DNA of 64,000 nucleotides from Nocardioidaceae bacterium SCSIO 66511 (GCA_023100825.1 CP095846.1:1302001-1366000); one strand, 5' to 3'. Shown: positions 29,155-38,205, counted from the first letter of the stretch. Program-made: numbers and translations. Notes: a model not told the origin generated them from the letters alone.

Positions 29155-29191
29155 GATCGTTGCCGCGCTCGGTCGTACGCTCGCGCGCGGC

Positions 29192-30586
29192 TCATGTCCC
29201 GTACACCGCGCGTCCGTCGACCTCGTCCTTGCTCAGCCGCCGGGTGAGGTAGAGGCCTTCGAGTACGAACTCGATCGCCGCGGCGGCCTGGCCCGGAGAC
29301 ACGGTGTCCTCTTCGACGCCGAGACCGCTCAGCACCGCCGCGAGTCCGCGTACCGAGCCCATCTGCTCGAGGAGATCGGCGGCCGGCACGAGTGCACCCG
29401 TCTCCACGACGCCGCCCTCGGCGAAATGGTCGACGAACGCGGCGAGGTCGATGGTTGCGAGGCGTTCGCGGAACGTATCGGCGACGGCGACCCGCAGCAG
29501 ATGCCACAGCACCTCGTCCTCTCTGCCCTCCTCGCCCATCTCGAACTCGACCTTGCCCAGCAGCGTCGGCAGCACCTCCGGCAGGTCGCCGATACGTGCC
29601 ACGGGTTGTTGCTCGTCGGTCAGAGCGGCGCGGCGCAACGCCGAGGCCGCGGCGCCTTCGGCCGCGGCGATCGCGAACCGAGCCGACACACCGGAGCGTT
29701 GGTCGATCTGATTCGAGCCGCGCATCTCGTACGCGAGACGAGCCGTCACCTCGATCAGGTGCTCGGGCACGGCCGCGACGAGATCGGCCTCCTGAGCGAT
29801 CAGCGCCACCTCGTCATCGAGGTCCTCGAGGTAGTGCGTGCGGATCTCGGCGCCGAAGCGGTCCTTGAGCGGAGTGATGATGCGGCCGCGGTTGGTGTAG
29901 TCCTCGGGGTTCGCGGAGGCGACGACGAGGATGTCGAGCGGCAGCCGCAGGTTGTAGCCGCGTACCTGCAGATCGCGCTCCTCGAGCACGTTGAACAGGC
30001 CGACCTGGATGCGCTCGGCGAGGTCGGGTAGCTCGTTGATGCCGAAGATGCCCCGGTTGGAACGCGGCAGCAGCCCGTAATGGATCGTCTCCGGATCGCC
30101 GAGGCTGTGCCCTTCGGCCAGCTTGACCGGGTCGATGTCGCCGATCAGGTCGCCGACGCTCGTGTCCGGCGTAGCAAGCTTCTCCGTGTAGCGCTCGTCG
30201 CGATGGCGCCATCCGATCGGCAGATCGTCTCCGGCTTCCTCGACGAGCGATCGGGACGCACGCGTCAGCGGGGCGTACGGATGCTCGCCGAGCGGTGACC
30301 CGTCGATCACGGGACTCCACTCGTCGAGCAGGGTTGCGAGGGTGCGCATGAGGCGGGTCTTGCCTTGGCCGCGCTCTCCGAGCAGCACCACATCGTGCCC
30401 GGCGAGCAACGCGCGTTCGAGGGCGGGCACGACCGTGTCTTCGAACCCGACGATGCCGTCGAAAGTGCGCACTCCCGCGCGAAGTCTGGTGAGAAGGTTG
30501 GTGCGAATCTCGGCCTTGACGCTGCGGTGCTCGTACCCGGAGGCGCGCAGCTCGCCGATGGTCTTGATGTCCGGCAGGTTCGCCAT
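29192..30586 (-). CDS. AAA+ ATPase (BchI/magnesium-chelatase I-like)
   Basis: 464 aa. Walker A GERGQGKT (70-77), Walker B within GIFGINELPD, sensor region VVASANPEDYTNRGRIITPLKDRF, sigma-54-like lid helices after. The ATG at 30586 (MANLPDIKTIGEL) is the natural N-terminus; its Shine-Dalgarno is weak. First gene of the pair with the VWA gene. Probably a remodelling ATPase with the VWA protein as adaptor; that role is inference from the pairing. Confidence 0.87.
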   Translation of the reverse strand: MANLPDIKTIGELRASGYEHRSVKAEIRTNLLTRLRAGVRTFDGIVGFEDTVVPALERALLAGHDVVLLGERGQGKTRLMRTLATLLDEWSPVIDGSPLGEHPYAPLTRASRSLVEEAGDDLPIGWRHRDERYTEKLATPDTSVGDLIGDIDPVKLAEGHSLGDPETIHYGLLPRSNRGIFGINELPDLAERIQVGLFNVLEERDLQVRGYNLRLPLDILVVASANPEDYTNRGRIITPLKDRFGAEIRTHYLEDLDDEVALIAQEADLVAAVPEHLIEVTARLAYEMRGSNQIDQRSGVSARFAIAAAEGAAASALRRAALTDEQQPVARIGDLPEVLPTLLGKVEFEMGEEGREDEVLWHLLRVAVADTFRERLATIDLAAFVDHFAEGGVVETGALVPAADLLEQMGSVRGLAAVLSGLGVEEDTVSPGQAAAAIEFVLEGLYLTRRLSKDEVDGRAVYGT

Positions 30587-30707
30587 GAGGTCGAATCTAC
30601 GACGCACCTGGTTACCCGGCCATCGGTCTCACGTGCGTCGCATCATCGCCGCGACCGCGTACTCGATCGGTCGGCGCGCGCCCCGCGATGCTGAATCGAG
30701 CCCCTCC

Positions 30708-30774
30708 GCGATTTTGTATCTATGCGTGATAGCTACAAACCTATTGGACCTATCACGCATAGATACAAAATCGC
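30708..30774. repeat. CTATGCGTGATAG-family palindrome, copy 2 (perfect 25-bp hairpin)
   Basis: Arms 30708-30732 and 30750-30774 are perfectly complementary over 25 bp; the left arm starts GCGATTTTGTATCTATGCG. The 17-nt loop includes CTACAAACCTATTGGAC. It sits between divergent genes, so a terminator role is unlikely. The AT-rich core stands out from the GC-rich surroundings. Confidence 0.85.
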
Positions 30775-30828
30775 GCGGCCGGAAATCGCCGGACTCGCGG
30801 GCTGCCGGTCGGGGTGCGACAGTGGAAC

Positions 30829-31995
30829 ATGGCCCATCCAATCGCGGCGCCGTCGTTCGCCGCAGCCCTCGTCCTCTCCTTCTTCCCGGCCACGGGGTAC
30901 GCCGCAGATGCGCCGGCGGATCGCCCGGATCGCCAACGGCCGACCCTGGCGGTGAAGAAGGTCGCCAGCGGCCTCGACATTCCTTGGGATCTCACCTTCC
31001 TGCCGTCCAAGGCGATGCTCTACACCGAACGTGACAGGGAGCGCATCTGGTGGCGCGGGCGATCAGGTCGTGCACGGGTCGTCGCGCGTACGCCGGTCGG
31101 TGTGTGGCACGGAGGCGAGACGGGGCTGATGTCGATCGCGGCGAGTCCGAAGTTCCGGCAGAACCGCACCTTCTACACCTGTCACGGCTATCGGCGCAAC
31201 GGTACGAAGGACGTACGCGTCGTGGTCTGGAAGCTCAATGCTCGCGCGACGAAGGCACGTCAGGTGCGTCCGCTCGTCACCGGACTCCCTTCGACGTCGG
31301 GTCGCCACGGCGGCTGCCAGCTCGCGTTCGGGCGCAACGGCAGGCTCTACGTCGGCACCGGCGATGCGGCGACCGGTACGAACCCGCAGCAACTCACGTC
31401 AGGCGGCGGAAAAGTACTGCGGGTCAACGCCCGCACGGGCAAGGGCGTCAAGGGCAACCCGTTCTCCGGTGCGAAGAACGCGATGAAGCGTCGGGTCTAC
31501 ACGTACGGTCACCGCAACGTCCAGGGGCTCGCGCGCCGGCCCGGCGCGTCGATGTGGTCGGTGGAGCACGGCTCCTACCGCAACGACGAGGTGAACCGTC
31601 TGCGCAAAGGCGGGAACTACGGTTGGAACCCCGTTCCGGGCTACGACGAGTCGGTGCCGATGACCGATCACGACCTCCCCGGTAAGCAGATCTCGGCCAG
31701 GTGGCGCTCCGGCAATCCGACCATTGCGCCGTCGGGCGCGGCCTGGCTGCGCGGCAAGCGATGGGGCCGCTGGCAAGGCGCTCTGGCGATGTCGGTCCTC
31801 GGCGCGGAGCACCTGCGAATTCTGCGTTTCGACCGCAAGGGCAGGCTCCTCGGCGAGTCCGTACCCAAGCGGCTCAAGGGTACGTACGGCCGCCTGCGCG
31901 CAGCCGTGGTCGGCCCCGACAACGCGCTGTACGTCACCACGGCGAACGGCGGAGGCAACGACCGCATCCTGCGCATCCGTCCCCGGCAGCGCTGA
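30829..31995 (+). CDS. Secreted PQQ-dependent sugar dehydrogenase (sGDH / aldose dehydrogenase-like)
   Basis: 388 aa. Signal peptide at 1-24 (ending GYAADA). Beta-propeller GSDH domain: VASGLDIPWDLTFLP, WHGGETGLMSIAASPKF, GGCQLAFGRNGRLYVGTGDA, YTYGHRNVQGLARRP, EHGSYRNDEVN, GGNYGWNP. The HRN-Q motif and the conserved His/Arg residues fit PQQ and calcium binding. It would oxidise sugars outside the membrane. The ATG at 30829 is preferred over a GTG at 30814. The palindromic repeat ends 55 bp upstream. Confidence 0.87.
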   Translation: MAHPIAAPSFAAALVLSFFPATGYAADAPADRPDRQRPTLAVKKVASGLDIPWDLTFLPSKAMLYTERDRERIWWRGRSGRARVVARTPVGVWHGGETGLMSIAASPKFRQNRTFYTCHGYRRNGTKDVRVVVWKLNARATKARQVRPLVTGLPSTSGRHGGCQLAFGRNGRLYVGTGDAATGTNPQQLTSGGGKVLRVNARTGKGVKGNPFSGAKNAMKRRVYTYGHRNVQGLARRPGASMWSVEHGSYRNDEVNRLRKGGNYGWNPVPGYDESVPMTDHDLPGKQISARWRSGNPTIAPSGAAWLRGKRWGRWQGALAMSVLGAEHLRILRFDRKGRLLGESVPKRLKGTYGRLRAAVVGPDNALYVTTANGGGNDRILRIRPRQR

Positions 31996-32079
31996 GCGCG
32001 ATGGTCGCGGCGTTAAGGTGAGGCCGGTCCGCGACGTGCGCAACGGCGGGCCGTTCGAACCTGTTGCCGAAGGAGAACC

Positions 32080-32835
32080 ATGCAGCGATTCAACGACCGC
32101 ACCGTCATCGTCACGGGTGCCGCCCGCGGCATCGGGGCAGCGACCGCGAAGCGGTTCGCGAGCGAGGGCGCAGCGGTGGCCGTGATCGACCTCGACGAGT
32201 CGGCCGCCTCGGAGACCGCCGCCTCGCTCGGCGCTACCAAGGCGGTCGGAATCGGCGCGGACGTGGCCGACGAGGACTCCGCGAACGCCGCCGTCGAGCG
32301 GGTCGTCGCCGAGCTCGGCGGCGCTCACATCCTGGTCAACAACGCCGGTGTGACGCGTGACAACCTGCTGTTCAAGATGACCGCGTCCGACTGGGACACC
32401 GTGCTGGGCGTACACCTGCGGGGCGCATTCCTGATGAGTCGTGCAGCACAAAAGGTCTTCGTCGGGCAGAAGTACGGCAAGATCGTCAACCTGTCCAGCG
32501 TCTCGGCGCTCGGCAACCGGGGCCAGGCGAACTACTCCGCCGCCAAGATGGGCGTACAGGGCTTCACCCGTACGCTCGCGATCGAGCTCGGCCCGTTCGG
32601 CATCAACGTCAACGCGGTCGCGCCCGGTTTCATCGTCACCGACATGACCGACGACACCGCGCGGCGGGTCGGCGTCGACCCCGAGAAGTTCCGTGAGGCC
32701 GCGGCCGCCGACACGCCCGTACGAAGGGTCGGCCAGCCCGACGACATCGCGACTGCGGTGTCGTTCCTCGCCAGTGACGAGGCCGATTTCGTGACCGGTC
32801 AGACCCTCTACGTCGACGGCGGACGCAAGCTGTAA
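32080..32835 (+). CDS. fabG: SDR oxidoreductase, FabG-like (3-oxoacyl-ACP reductase family)
   Basis: 251 aa Rossmann enzyme, NAD(P)H-dependent. Cofactor loop TGAARGIG (12-19), NNAG (87-90), catalytic Ser140 / Tyr152 / Lys156 (NLSS...NYSAAK), and the C-terminal SDR motif ETLYVDGG-like (TLYVDGGRKL). GAAGGAG lies 6 nt before the ATG. Reduction of 3-oxoacyl chains is the family's usual reaction, but it stands alone without other fab genes, so another ketone substrate is possible. Confidence 0.85.
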   Translation: MQRFNDRTVIVTGAARGIGAATAKRFASEGAAVAVIDLDESAASETAASLGATKAVGIGADVADEDSANAAVERVVAELGGAHILVNNAGVTRDNLLFKMTASDWDTVLGVHLRGAFLMSRAAQKVFVGQKYGKIVNLSSVSALGNRGQANYSAAKMGVQGFTRTLAIELGPFGINVNAVAPGFIVTDMTDDTARRVGVDPEKFREAAAADTPVRRVGQPDDIATAVSFLASDEADFVTGQTLYVDGGRKL

Positions 32836-32987
32836 CTGGGTAGCGAACGGTCGCCCTTCGGGCCCGGAGCGAGATATCCACCACGCTGAGTGGTCGATGT
32901 TTGCATTCTGCGGAGGTTCCTGCATATCGTGCTCCGGGTCACGGAACCGTCACGAGCGGCCTTGACCGATAACTGAATAGCACGCCT
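32836..32987. other. Intergenic region between fabG and the riboswitch
   Basis: About 150 bp without a gene. A small GCCC-TTC-GGGC hairpin near 32858 may end fabG transcription. A TTGACC at about 32962 could be the -35 of the riboswitch transcript, but no matching -10 is clear. Confidence 0.4.
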
Positions 32988-33165
32988 GGTTATGCCGAAT
33001 CCTGCCACCGCGGCGTGCGCACCTATCCGGACTACTTCAGCATCACGGCAGGAGCGGGGGACCCATCCAACCGCCTGGACTCGTTCAGGCTCGGGGTGTA
33101 GTCGCTCGCAAGAGCGGCGGGGCACCTTTTCCGCCCTAACCCGACAGCTCACCTCGCAGGCATGG
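32988..33165 (+). promoter_or_regulatory. c-di-AMP riboswitch (ydaO-yuaA class)
   Basis: The leader of the NlpC/P60 gene holds the class hallmarks in order: GCCGAATCCTGCC (32996), GGCAGGAGCGGGGGACCCA (about 33049-33067), GGGGTGTAG (33095), then CGCCCTAACCCGACAGCTCACCTCGCAGGC (about 33130-33163, part only). In actinobacteria this riboswitch precedes cell-wall hydrolase genes, where c-di-AMP binding lowers expression. Exact ends are estimated by eye. Confidence 0.85.
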
Positions 33166-33180
33166 AAAGGGATAACACTT

Positions 33181-33771
33181 ATGCACGCGAGTACTTCGCT
33201 GCGGCGCGCAGTCGCACTGCCTGTCACGCTGCTCCTCGCCGGAGGCGCCGTCGTCGCCGCACCGCACACCGCGGATGCCTCCTCGGCACCGTCGTCGACC
33301 CGTACGTCGACGCCACCCAAGATCAAGAAGGCGATGAAGGTCGCCAAGCGCCAGATCGGTGATCCGTACGTGTACGGCGCCACCGGCCCCGGCTCGTTCG
33401 ACTGCTCGGGCTTCACCTCGTTCGCGTTCCGCAAGGCGGGCATCAAGCTTCCGCGTACGTCTGACGCGCAGGCACGCCACGCGCGTTCGATCTCCCGCAA
33501 GAAGCTCCGCCGCGGAGACCTGGTCTTCTTCCACAGTGGCGGCAACGTCTACCACGTCGGCATCTACTGGGGCCGCAACAACGGCCACCGGATCATCCTC
33601 GATGCCCCGCGCCCCGGTCAGCGTGTTGGCTTCACCCGCGTGTGGACCAACTCCTGGTTCCCCGGCCGCGTCGGCCCGAAGCGCACCGTGAAGAAGATCC
33701 ACTCGGTCACGAAGCGTCAGGGCAAGGCGGCCGCGCCGAAGCCGAAGTCGATCAGCTCGGCGACGTCCTGA
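33181..33771 (+). CDS. Secreted NlpC/P60 peptidoglycan endopeptidase
   Basis: 196 aa. Signal peptide 1-33, then NlpC/P60 domain (about 48-165): Cys75 in FDCSGFTSFAF, His125 in VYHVGIYWG, His136 in NNGHRIIL form the Cys-His-His triad. It cuts peptide stems of peptidoglycan. Basic C-terminal tail. The start follows AAAGGG 8 nt upstream, 15 nt after the riboswitch, so c-di-AMP should control it. Confidence 0.93.
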   Translation: MHASTSLRRAVALPVTLLLAGGAVVAAPHTADASSAPSSTRTSTPPKIKKAMKVAKRQIGDPYVYGATGPGSFDCSGFTSFAFRKAGIKLPRTSDAQARHARSISRKKLRRGDLVFFHSGGNVYHVGIYWGRNNGHRIILDAPRPGQRVGFTRVWTNSWFPGRVGPKRTVKKIHSVTKRQGKAAAPKPKSISSATS

Positions 33772-33792
33772 TCCGCGACACTTCAACCCGTT

Positions 33793-33826
33793 GCAGGGCC
33801 CTTACCGCTTTTGGTGAGGGCCCTGC
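33793..33826 (+). terminator. Terminator after the NlpC/P60 gene
   Basis: GCAGGGCCCTTACC (33793-33806) pairs with GGTGAGGGCCCTGC (33813-33826), 14 bp with one T-G, loop GCTTTT. It starts 22 nt after the stop codon. Confidence 0.85.
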
Positions 33827-33841
33827 GTCACACTTGATCCC

Positions 33842-34852
33842 ATGACCACAGCCCTTACTTCCGGTCGTACGCGCCTGCGCGCGTCGATCGCCATGTTCGC
33901 CGGGCTCGCCCTGCTCCTCGCAGGATGCGGCGGCGACGACGACTCGTCGAGTCCCGACGACACCTCGAACGAGCGCGGCGGCGGTTCTGCAACGGCCGTC
34001 TCGCCGCTCACCGGGCTGCCAGCAGAGAAGACGCCCGATAAGCCGGTGATGGTCGTCAAGGTCGACAACACAAGCTCCGCGCGGCCCCAGGCCGGCCTCG
34101 ACGGCGCCGACCTCGTCGTGGAGGAGCTCGTCGAGGGCGGTATGACGCGGCTGGCTGCGTTCTTCTACAGCGACCACCCGAAGGAGGTCGGTCCCGTCCG
34201 TTCGATGCGCGACAGCGATGTGGGCATCGTCTCTCCGACCGGTGGCAAGCTCCTCGCATCCGGGGGCGCGCCGGGTACGACAGAGCGCCTCGACAAAGCC
34301 GGTCTCGACGTCCTCACCGAGGGTGACTCGGGCTTCTCCCGCGACAAGTCGCGTACCGCGCCGTACAACCTGATGGTCGACCTGGCAGCCGCAGCGGACA
34401 AGCTCGACGACAGCGACGCACCGGATGCGTACCTCCCCTTCGAAGAAGGCAAGCTCAAGCAAGGCAAGCCCGTCGACACGTTCAGCGTGACGTTCTCGGG
34501 CAGCAGTACGACGACCTGGGACCCGACCAAGGGCGGTTGGGTACGCGCGAACGGCCCGGTCTCGCCGAACGACGACTTCGTCGCCAACAATGTGCTGGTG
34601 CTCGAAGTCGAGGTCGGAGACGCCGGTTATCTCGATCCGGGCGGCAACCCGGTGCCCGAGACGAAGTTCGTCGGCGAGGGCAAGGCGCAGCTGTTCTCCG
34701 GCGGAAAGGTCGTCAAGGGCACCTGGTCGAAGGACGACTACGACTCGGAGATCAAGCTGGAGTCGGCCAAGGGCAAAGCCCTGTCGGTCCCGGCTGGGCA
34801 CACGTTCGTCGAGCTCGTACCGAGTGACGCCGGATCGGTGCAGCTCGGCTGA
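33842..34852 (+). CDS. DUF3048 lipoprotein (YerB-like)
   Basis: 336 aa. Type II signal peptide with lipobox LLAGC (Cys at about 29) and a short acidic linker. The DUF3048 N-terminal domain follows (SPLTGLP, VVKVDNTSSARPQAGLDGADLVVEELVEGGMTRLAAFF, GPVRSMRDSD), then the DUF3048 C-terminal domain (about 215-335). The family is exported and of unknown function; YerB is linked in Bacillus to the envelope. Single-gene unit after the riboswitch gene. Confidence 0.9.
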   Translation: MTTALTSGRTRLRASIAMFAGLALLLAGCGGDDDSSSPDDTSNERGGGSATAVSPLTGLPAEKTPDKPVMVVKVDNTSSARPQAGLDGADLVVEELVEGGMTRLAAFFYSDHPKEVGPVRSMRDSDVGIVSPTGGKLLASGGAPGTTERLDKAGLDVLTEGDSGFSRDKSRTAPYNLMVDLAAAADKLDDSDAPDAYLPFEEGKLKQGKPVDTFSVTFSGSSTTTWDPTKGGWVRANGPVSPNDDFVANNVLVLEVEVGDAGYLDPGGNPVPETKFVGEGKAQLFSGGKVVKGTWSKDDYDSEIKLESAKGKALSVPAGHTFVELVPSDAGSVQLG

Positions 34853-34877
34853 GTCCGGCTGTCCAATCCGGGTCGGA

Positions 34878-35660
34878 TCACCTCGACATCTGGTCGAGTG
34901 CGGCGACCGCCTCGGGCAGCCAACCGGAGTCCCAGCGGTGCTCGCGCCGGGTGTCGTTGCTGTAGTGGTGCGGTAGACCGAGTTCGTCGAGGAGTGCGTG
35001 GCCCGCGCTCAGATGGTCGAAACTCCATTCCGGCGCGTTCTTACCGAAGTTCCCGTAGCCGAACAACGCGATCCGAGGTGCGTCACCGAGGAGTCGGCCA
35101 CGCGTCCGGAGCAGATGCGGGAGGGCGAAGGCCTGAAAGTGTTGCGGGTTGGGCCAGAAGTAGGGCATCTCCCACTGGTCGGGTTGTTCCTTCATGATCG
35201 GGGAGTCGAAGGCGGCCGCGGCTCGGAACAGCTCGGGATGGCGCAGCAGCAGCTGCAGTGCCGCTGAGCCGCCTTTGCTGTAGCCGATGAGCAAGCGAGG
35301 GAAGTCGGGATACAGCCCGTCGACGAAGCCCACGACGTCCTCGAGGAAGTACAGCACTTGCCGAAGCGTCTGCTGGTCCGGGAGATCGGTCATCCACGGC
35401 CAGTCCGCGAACGTGGGAGCCACGGCCACTAGGCCGTGTCGGTTGTGTAGGTCGTCGCGGAGGATCTGATCGAGACCGTCGCCCGAACGGTGGCTCAGCT
35501 CCGGGCACGAAGGCAGTACGTACAGGACTCGGGGCCGCTCGACCTTCTCCAGGTCGTCGGGCTCGAGAATGCGGATCGTCGTCTCGACCATCTGCCGGTC
35601 CGAGCGGACGGTGTACTGGAGATACCGGAGTCGCAAAGCCTCGGAGTACTGCGCAGGCAT
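34878..35660 (-). CDS. Alpha/beta hydrolase (esterase-like)
   Basis: 260 aa. Nucleophile elbow GYSKGGSAA with Ser128; catalytic acid probably in the FDHLSAGHALLDELG region; a terminal His in YSNDTRREHRWDSGW. No signal peptide. The ATG is preceded by GAGAGG. It lies 66 bp downstream of the LacI gene on the same strand, so it probably belongs to the sugar locus and removes an ester from the imported substrate. Confidence 0.78.
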   Translation of the reverse strand: MPAQYSEALRLRYLQYTVRSDRQMVETTIRILEPDDLEKVERPRVLYVLPSCPELSHRSGDGLDQILRDDLHNRHGLVAVAPTFADWPWMTDLPDQQTLRQVLYFLEDVVGFVDGLYPDFPRLLIGYSKGGSAALQLLLRHPELFRAAAAFDSPIMKEQPDQWEMPYFWPNPQHFQAFALPHLLRTRGRLLGDAPRIALFGYGNFGKNAPEWSFDHLSAGHALLDELGLPHHYSNDTRREHRWDSGWLPEAVAALDQMSR

Positions 35661-35726
35661 GGGAATCCTCTCGTCGTCGCGATCAGGTGTTTGCTTCGGG
35701 TGTTGCGATCCGGCCGATGCTCGCGG

Positions 35727-36749
35727 TCAGCGAGCATCGCCCGGGGGAGGCCCGACGGATGCACGTTCCACGAGTACGGGTGCCGGCTCCGCGAGTACGC
35801 TCTCGCCCTCGGTCGGTTCACGGATCTGGTCCAGGACGAGCTCTACTGCACGGCGCCCGACATCGGCCAAGGGCAGCATGACTGTGGTGAGCGCCGGGTT
35901 CAGATGTGGCGCAAACCAGGTGTCGTGGATTCCTACGATCGATACGTCGGTCGGGATCGACAAGCCTGCCGATACGACGCCGGCGTGTACGCCGAGCGCG
36001 CTGGTTGCGGTGACAGCGACGATTCCGGTCGGCCGGCCGCCCGCTGCGAAGTGGCGGGCGGTCGCCTGACGTGCGCTGTCGGCGTCCCAGTCGGCGTCGA
36101 TCGCCGGACGCTGCGTGAGGCCGTGGCGCGTGAGCTCCTCCAGGTACCCCTGGAAACGGCGGTCGGTGGATCCTCCCCGTGCACCGACGAACGCGATGTC
36201 GGTATGCCCCGCCTCGATCAGGTGGCGCGTCGCCAGGGCGGCCGCCGCCGTGTCGTCGAGCCGGAGCGTACGAAGGCCGGGGGTGGCGCCGGCGTTGAAG
36301 ACAAGGGTGGGAATCGCCGCCGCGACCTCCTGCAGGTTGCGACTCTCGACTGCATAGCCGCTCTGGATCAGCAGACCGTCAACGCGGTGGCCGTGCACCA
36401 GCGCACGAGCCGTTTCGCTCCTACCGAGCGCGTCGGCGTCGAGCATCACGATCGAGTACTTCCGTTCTGCTGCTGCCGTTTGGGCGGCCTCGACCATCTC
36501 CGCGTAGATCGGGTCGTTGACGTGGTGCAATGCGAACCCGAGCAGGGCAGTCTGCGAGCTGCGCAGTGCGCGGGCCGAGGCATGCGGTGTGTATTGCAGC
36601 AGCTCGATCGCCGACAGAACGCGTTCCCGCGTCTCCGGTCGGACCTTGAGGTTGGGGTCTTCGTTCAGAATCCGCGAGACGAGGCCGGGTGAGACCTCGG
36701 CGAGCCTGGCGACGTCGGGCAACCGAGGGGTTCTGCGGTGAGCCGACAC
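35727..36749 (-). CDS. LacI-family transcriptional regulator
   Basis: 340 aa. HTH near 10-30 (LPDVARLAEVSPGLVSRILNED), then hinge and periplasmic-binding-like domain (TALLGFALHHVNDPIYAEMVEAAQ, DGLLIQSG, GHTDIAFVGARGG, VSIVGIHDTWFAPHLNPALTTV). The first three residues of the classic motif VTxxDVA are altered (RLPDVARLAEVS). GTG 36749 with GGAGGAG upstream; the longer frame is not protein-like. Likely represses the ABC/dehydrogenase genes; an inverted repeat at 38206-38229 is the candidate operator. Confidence 0.9.
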   Translation of the reverse strand: MSAHRRTPRLPDVARLAEVSPGLVSRILNEDPNLKVRPETRERVLSAIELLQYTPHASARALRSSQTALLGFALHHVNDPIYAEMVEAAQTAAAERKYSIVMLDADALGRSETARALVHGHRVDGLLIQSGYAVESRNLQEVAAAIPTLVFNAGATPGLRTLRLDDTAAAALATRHLIEAGHTDIAFVGARGGSTDRRFQGYLEELTRHGLTQRPAIDADWDADSARQATARHFAAGGRPTGIVAVTATSALGVHAGVVSAGLSIPTDVSIVGIHDTWFAPHLNPALTTVMLPLADVGRRAVELVLDQIREPTEGESVLAEPAPVLVERASVGPPPGDAR

Positions 36750-36822
36750 GCTTCTCTCCTCCGATGTCCTTCTGACCGATCCTAGTGCCCTGCGTTTGAA
36801 GTACCTTGACGTCTTTGCCGGC

Positions 36823-37149
36823 TCAGCCCTTGAGGTTGAGATGGACGAGGACGCGCGCGGGTGTGTGTTCATGAGCCCCTGTGATTCGCAGCCGCACCCA
36901 GTTGCCGAAGACGGTCAGCGTGCTCTCGACGATCGACTCGTCCGCGGTGAGCGTCTGCGGGTCACCGCGGCGTACCCAGTTGACCCCGTCGGGGGAGACC
37001 TCCGTCGAGACCTCCAGCACGGGATGGTCGCCTTCGACCTGAGTGAAGAACACCGCCTCGGAGGCCCATCCCGCTTCGTAGGGGAGCGTGGCGTAATCGG
37101 AGTCGATGCGTATCCGGCGAGCGAGGACGGACGTGTACGTGGTGTGCAC
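36823..37149 (-). CDS. Small beta-rich protein of the sugar locus, unknown
   Basis: 108 aa without signal peptide. Alternating hydrophobic/polar strands and SPDGVNWVRRGDPQTL and GNWVRLRITGAHEHTPARVLVHLNLKG suggest a small beta-sandwich, similar in look to F5/8C-like or DUF6385-type domains. It follows the 309-aa gene by 33 bp, so they are co-transcribed. No enzymatic motif is visible. Confidence 0.65.
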   Translation of the reverse strand: MHTTYTSVLARRIRIDSDYATLPYEAGWASEAVFFTQVEGDHPVLEVSTEVSPDGVNWVRRGDPQTLTADESIVESTLTVFGNWVRLRITGAHEHTPARVLVHLNLKG

Positions 37150-37182
37150 TTGGTGAAGTTCCTTCTGCTGACGGCGGTGTGG

Positions 37183-38112
37183 TCACTTGGTCGAGTACAG
37201 GACCGAGTCGAGGAAGAGGTGTACCGAACGGTTCGTGTCGGTCTCGACGTAGAAGATCGGGTTGATGAGGTTGTCGATCGAGCGGTAGCGGTCAGCAAGT
37301 GTCGGCTGGATCCCACGGAGGTCGAAGGTCTTGTCCATGCTCTGCAACTCGATGTACTCACGTGCCTCGACGTCGACGAGGAGCCGGAAGTACAACCAGT
37401 TCAGTTTGTCCGGCGACTCGTTGTACAGGAGGTCCTGCTCTCCACCGGGAACCCATTGATAGCCGTCGGACGAGCCGTCGTCGTACCGGCGGCCGTACCA
37501 GAGGTTGTCGATACCTGGCGCGCACCAGCCGTCCTCGACGCCGAAGTTCCAGTCTGCGTGCGTGACCTCGTCCGACGCCTTCCAGTACTGCCAGCGCTTG
37601 ACGAGCTTGCCGTCGAGCGAGTTCACGTACCGCACACCGGGCATGTACCGGTGTTGGTGGTCTTGGATATCGAAGTAGAAGCCGAATGCCCGGAGGTCCT
37701 CCTCTCCGATGCCCTGCCGATCCTGGGTAGGCGTGTACGCGTACCACGCCTCGATCTGGATCTGCGACGGATCTCCGAAGCGGGAGAGTCGCTTGACCGC
37801 GACTCCCATGCTGCCGTCGGCCGGGGGTTGGGTGTGTGGGGCCGCGGTCGGCCCGGTGGTCAGCTTCAGCGAGTACGTGCCCTCCATCGACCCGTGCGAG
37901 GAGGCGAACCGCATCGCGGCCGAACTCAGCATGCACGGCGCCCAGCTGGTCAGGTCGACGGCGCTGTCGAATGACTCGTAGTCGTCGTAGACGAAGTTCG
38001 GGGTCAGGTCCATCCACCCGTTGAAGCCGGCGTCGAAGTCATCGAAGGTGATGACTCGCTCCAGGGGGTTGAAGCGCTCGATCTGTCGGTCGTACACGAG
38101 AGTCTTCTGCAT
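37183..38112 (-). CDS. Beta-sandwich protein of the sugar locus, unknown (jelly-roll-like)
   Basis: 309 aa, cytoplasmic by sequence (no signal peptide). The N-terminus ITFDDFDAGFNGWMDLTPNF resembles the start of carbohydrate-binding jelly rolls, and the body is rich in Trp, Tyr and Asp (EAWYAYTPTQDR, GFYFDIQDHQHRYMPGVRYV, NWLYFRLLVDVEAREY). ATG 38112 with GAGGCAGG upstream. It is divergent from the ABC binding-protein gene, with a palindrome between. I recognise no family with a known activity; glycan binding or processing is inference. Confidence 0.72.
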   Translation of the reverse strand: MQKTLVYDRQIERFNPLERVITFDDFDAGFNGWMDLTPNFVYDDYESFDSAVDLTSWAPCMLSSAAMRFASSHGSMEGTYSLKLTTGPTAAPHTQPPADGSMGVAVKRLSRFGDPSQIQIEAWYAYTPTQDRQGIGEEDLRAFGFYFDIQDHQHRYMPGVRYVNSLDGKLVKRWQYWKASDEVTHADWNFGVEDGWCAPGIDNLWYGRRYDDGSSDGYQWVPGGEQDLLYNESPDKLNWLYFRLLVDVEAREYIELQSMDKTFDLRGIQPTLADRYRSIDNLINPIFYVETDTNRSVHLFLDSVLYSTK

Positions 38113-38205
38113 ACCTGCCTCGGTAAATCGTTGATGTGCTCGGGTGCAGTGGCTGGATCGCAGTGGATATTGAATCTTGCGGGATTCATGCCAGGCGTTG
38201 CAATC

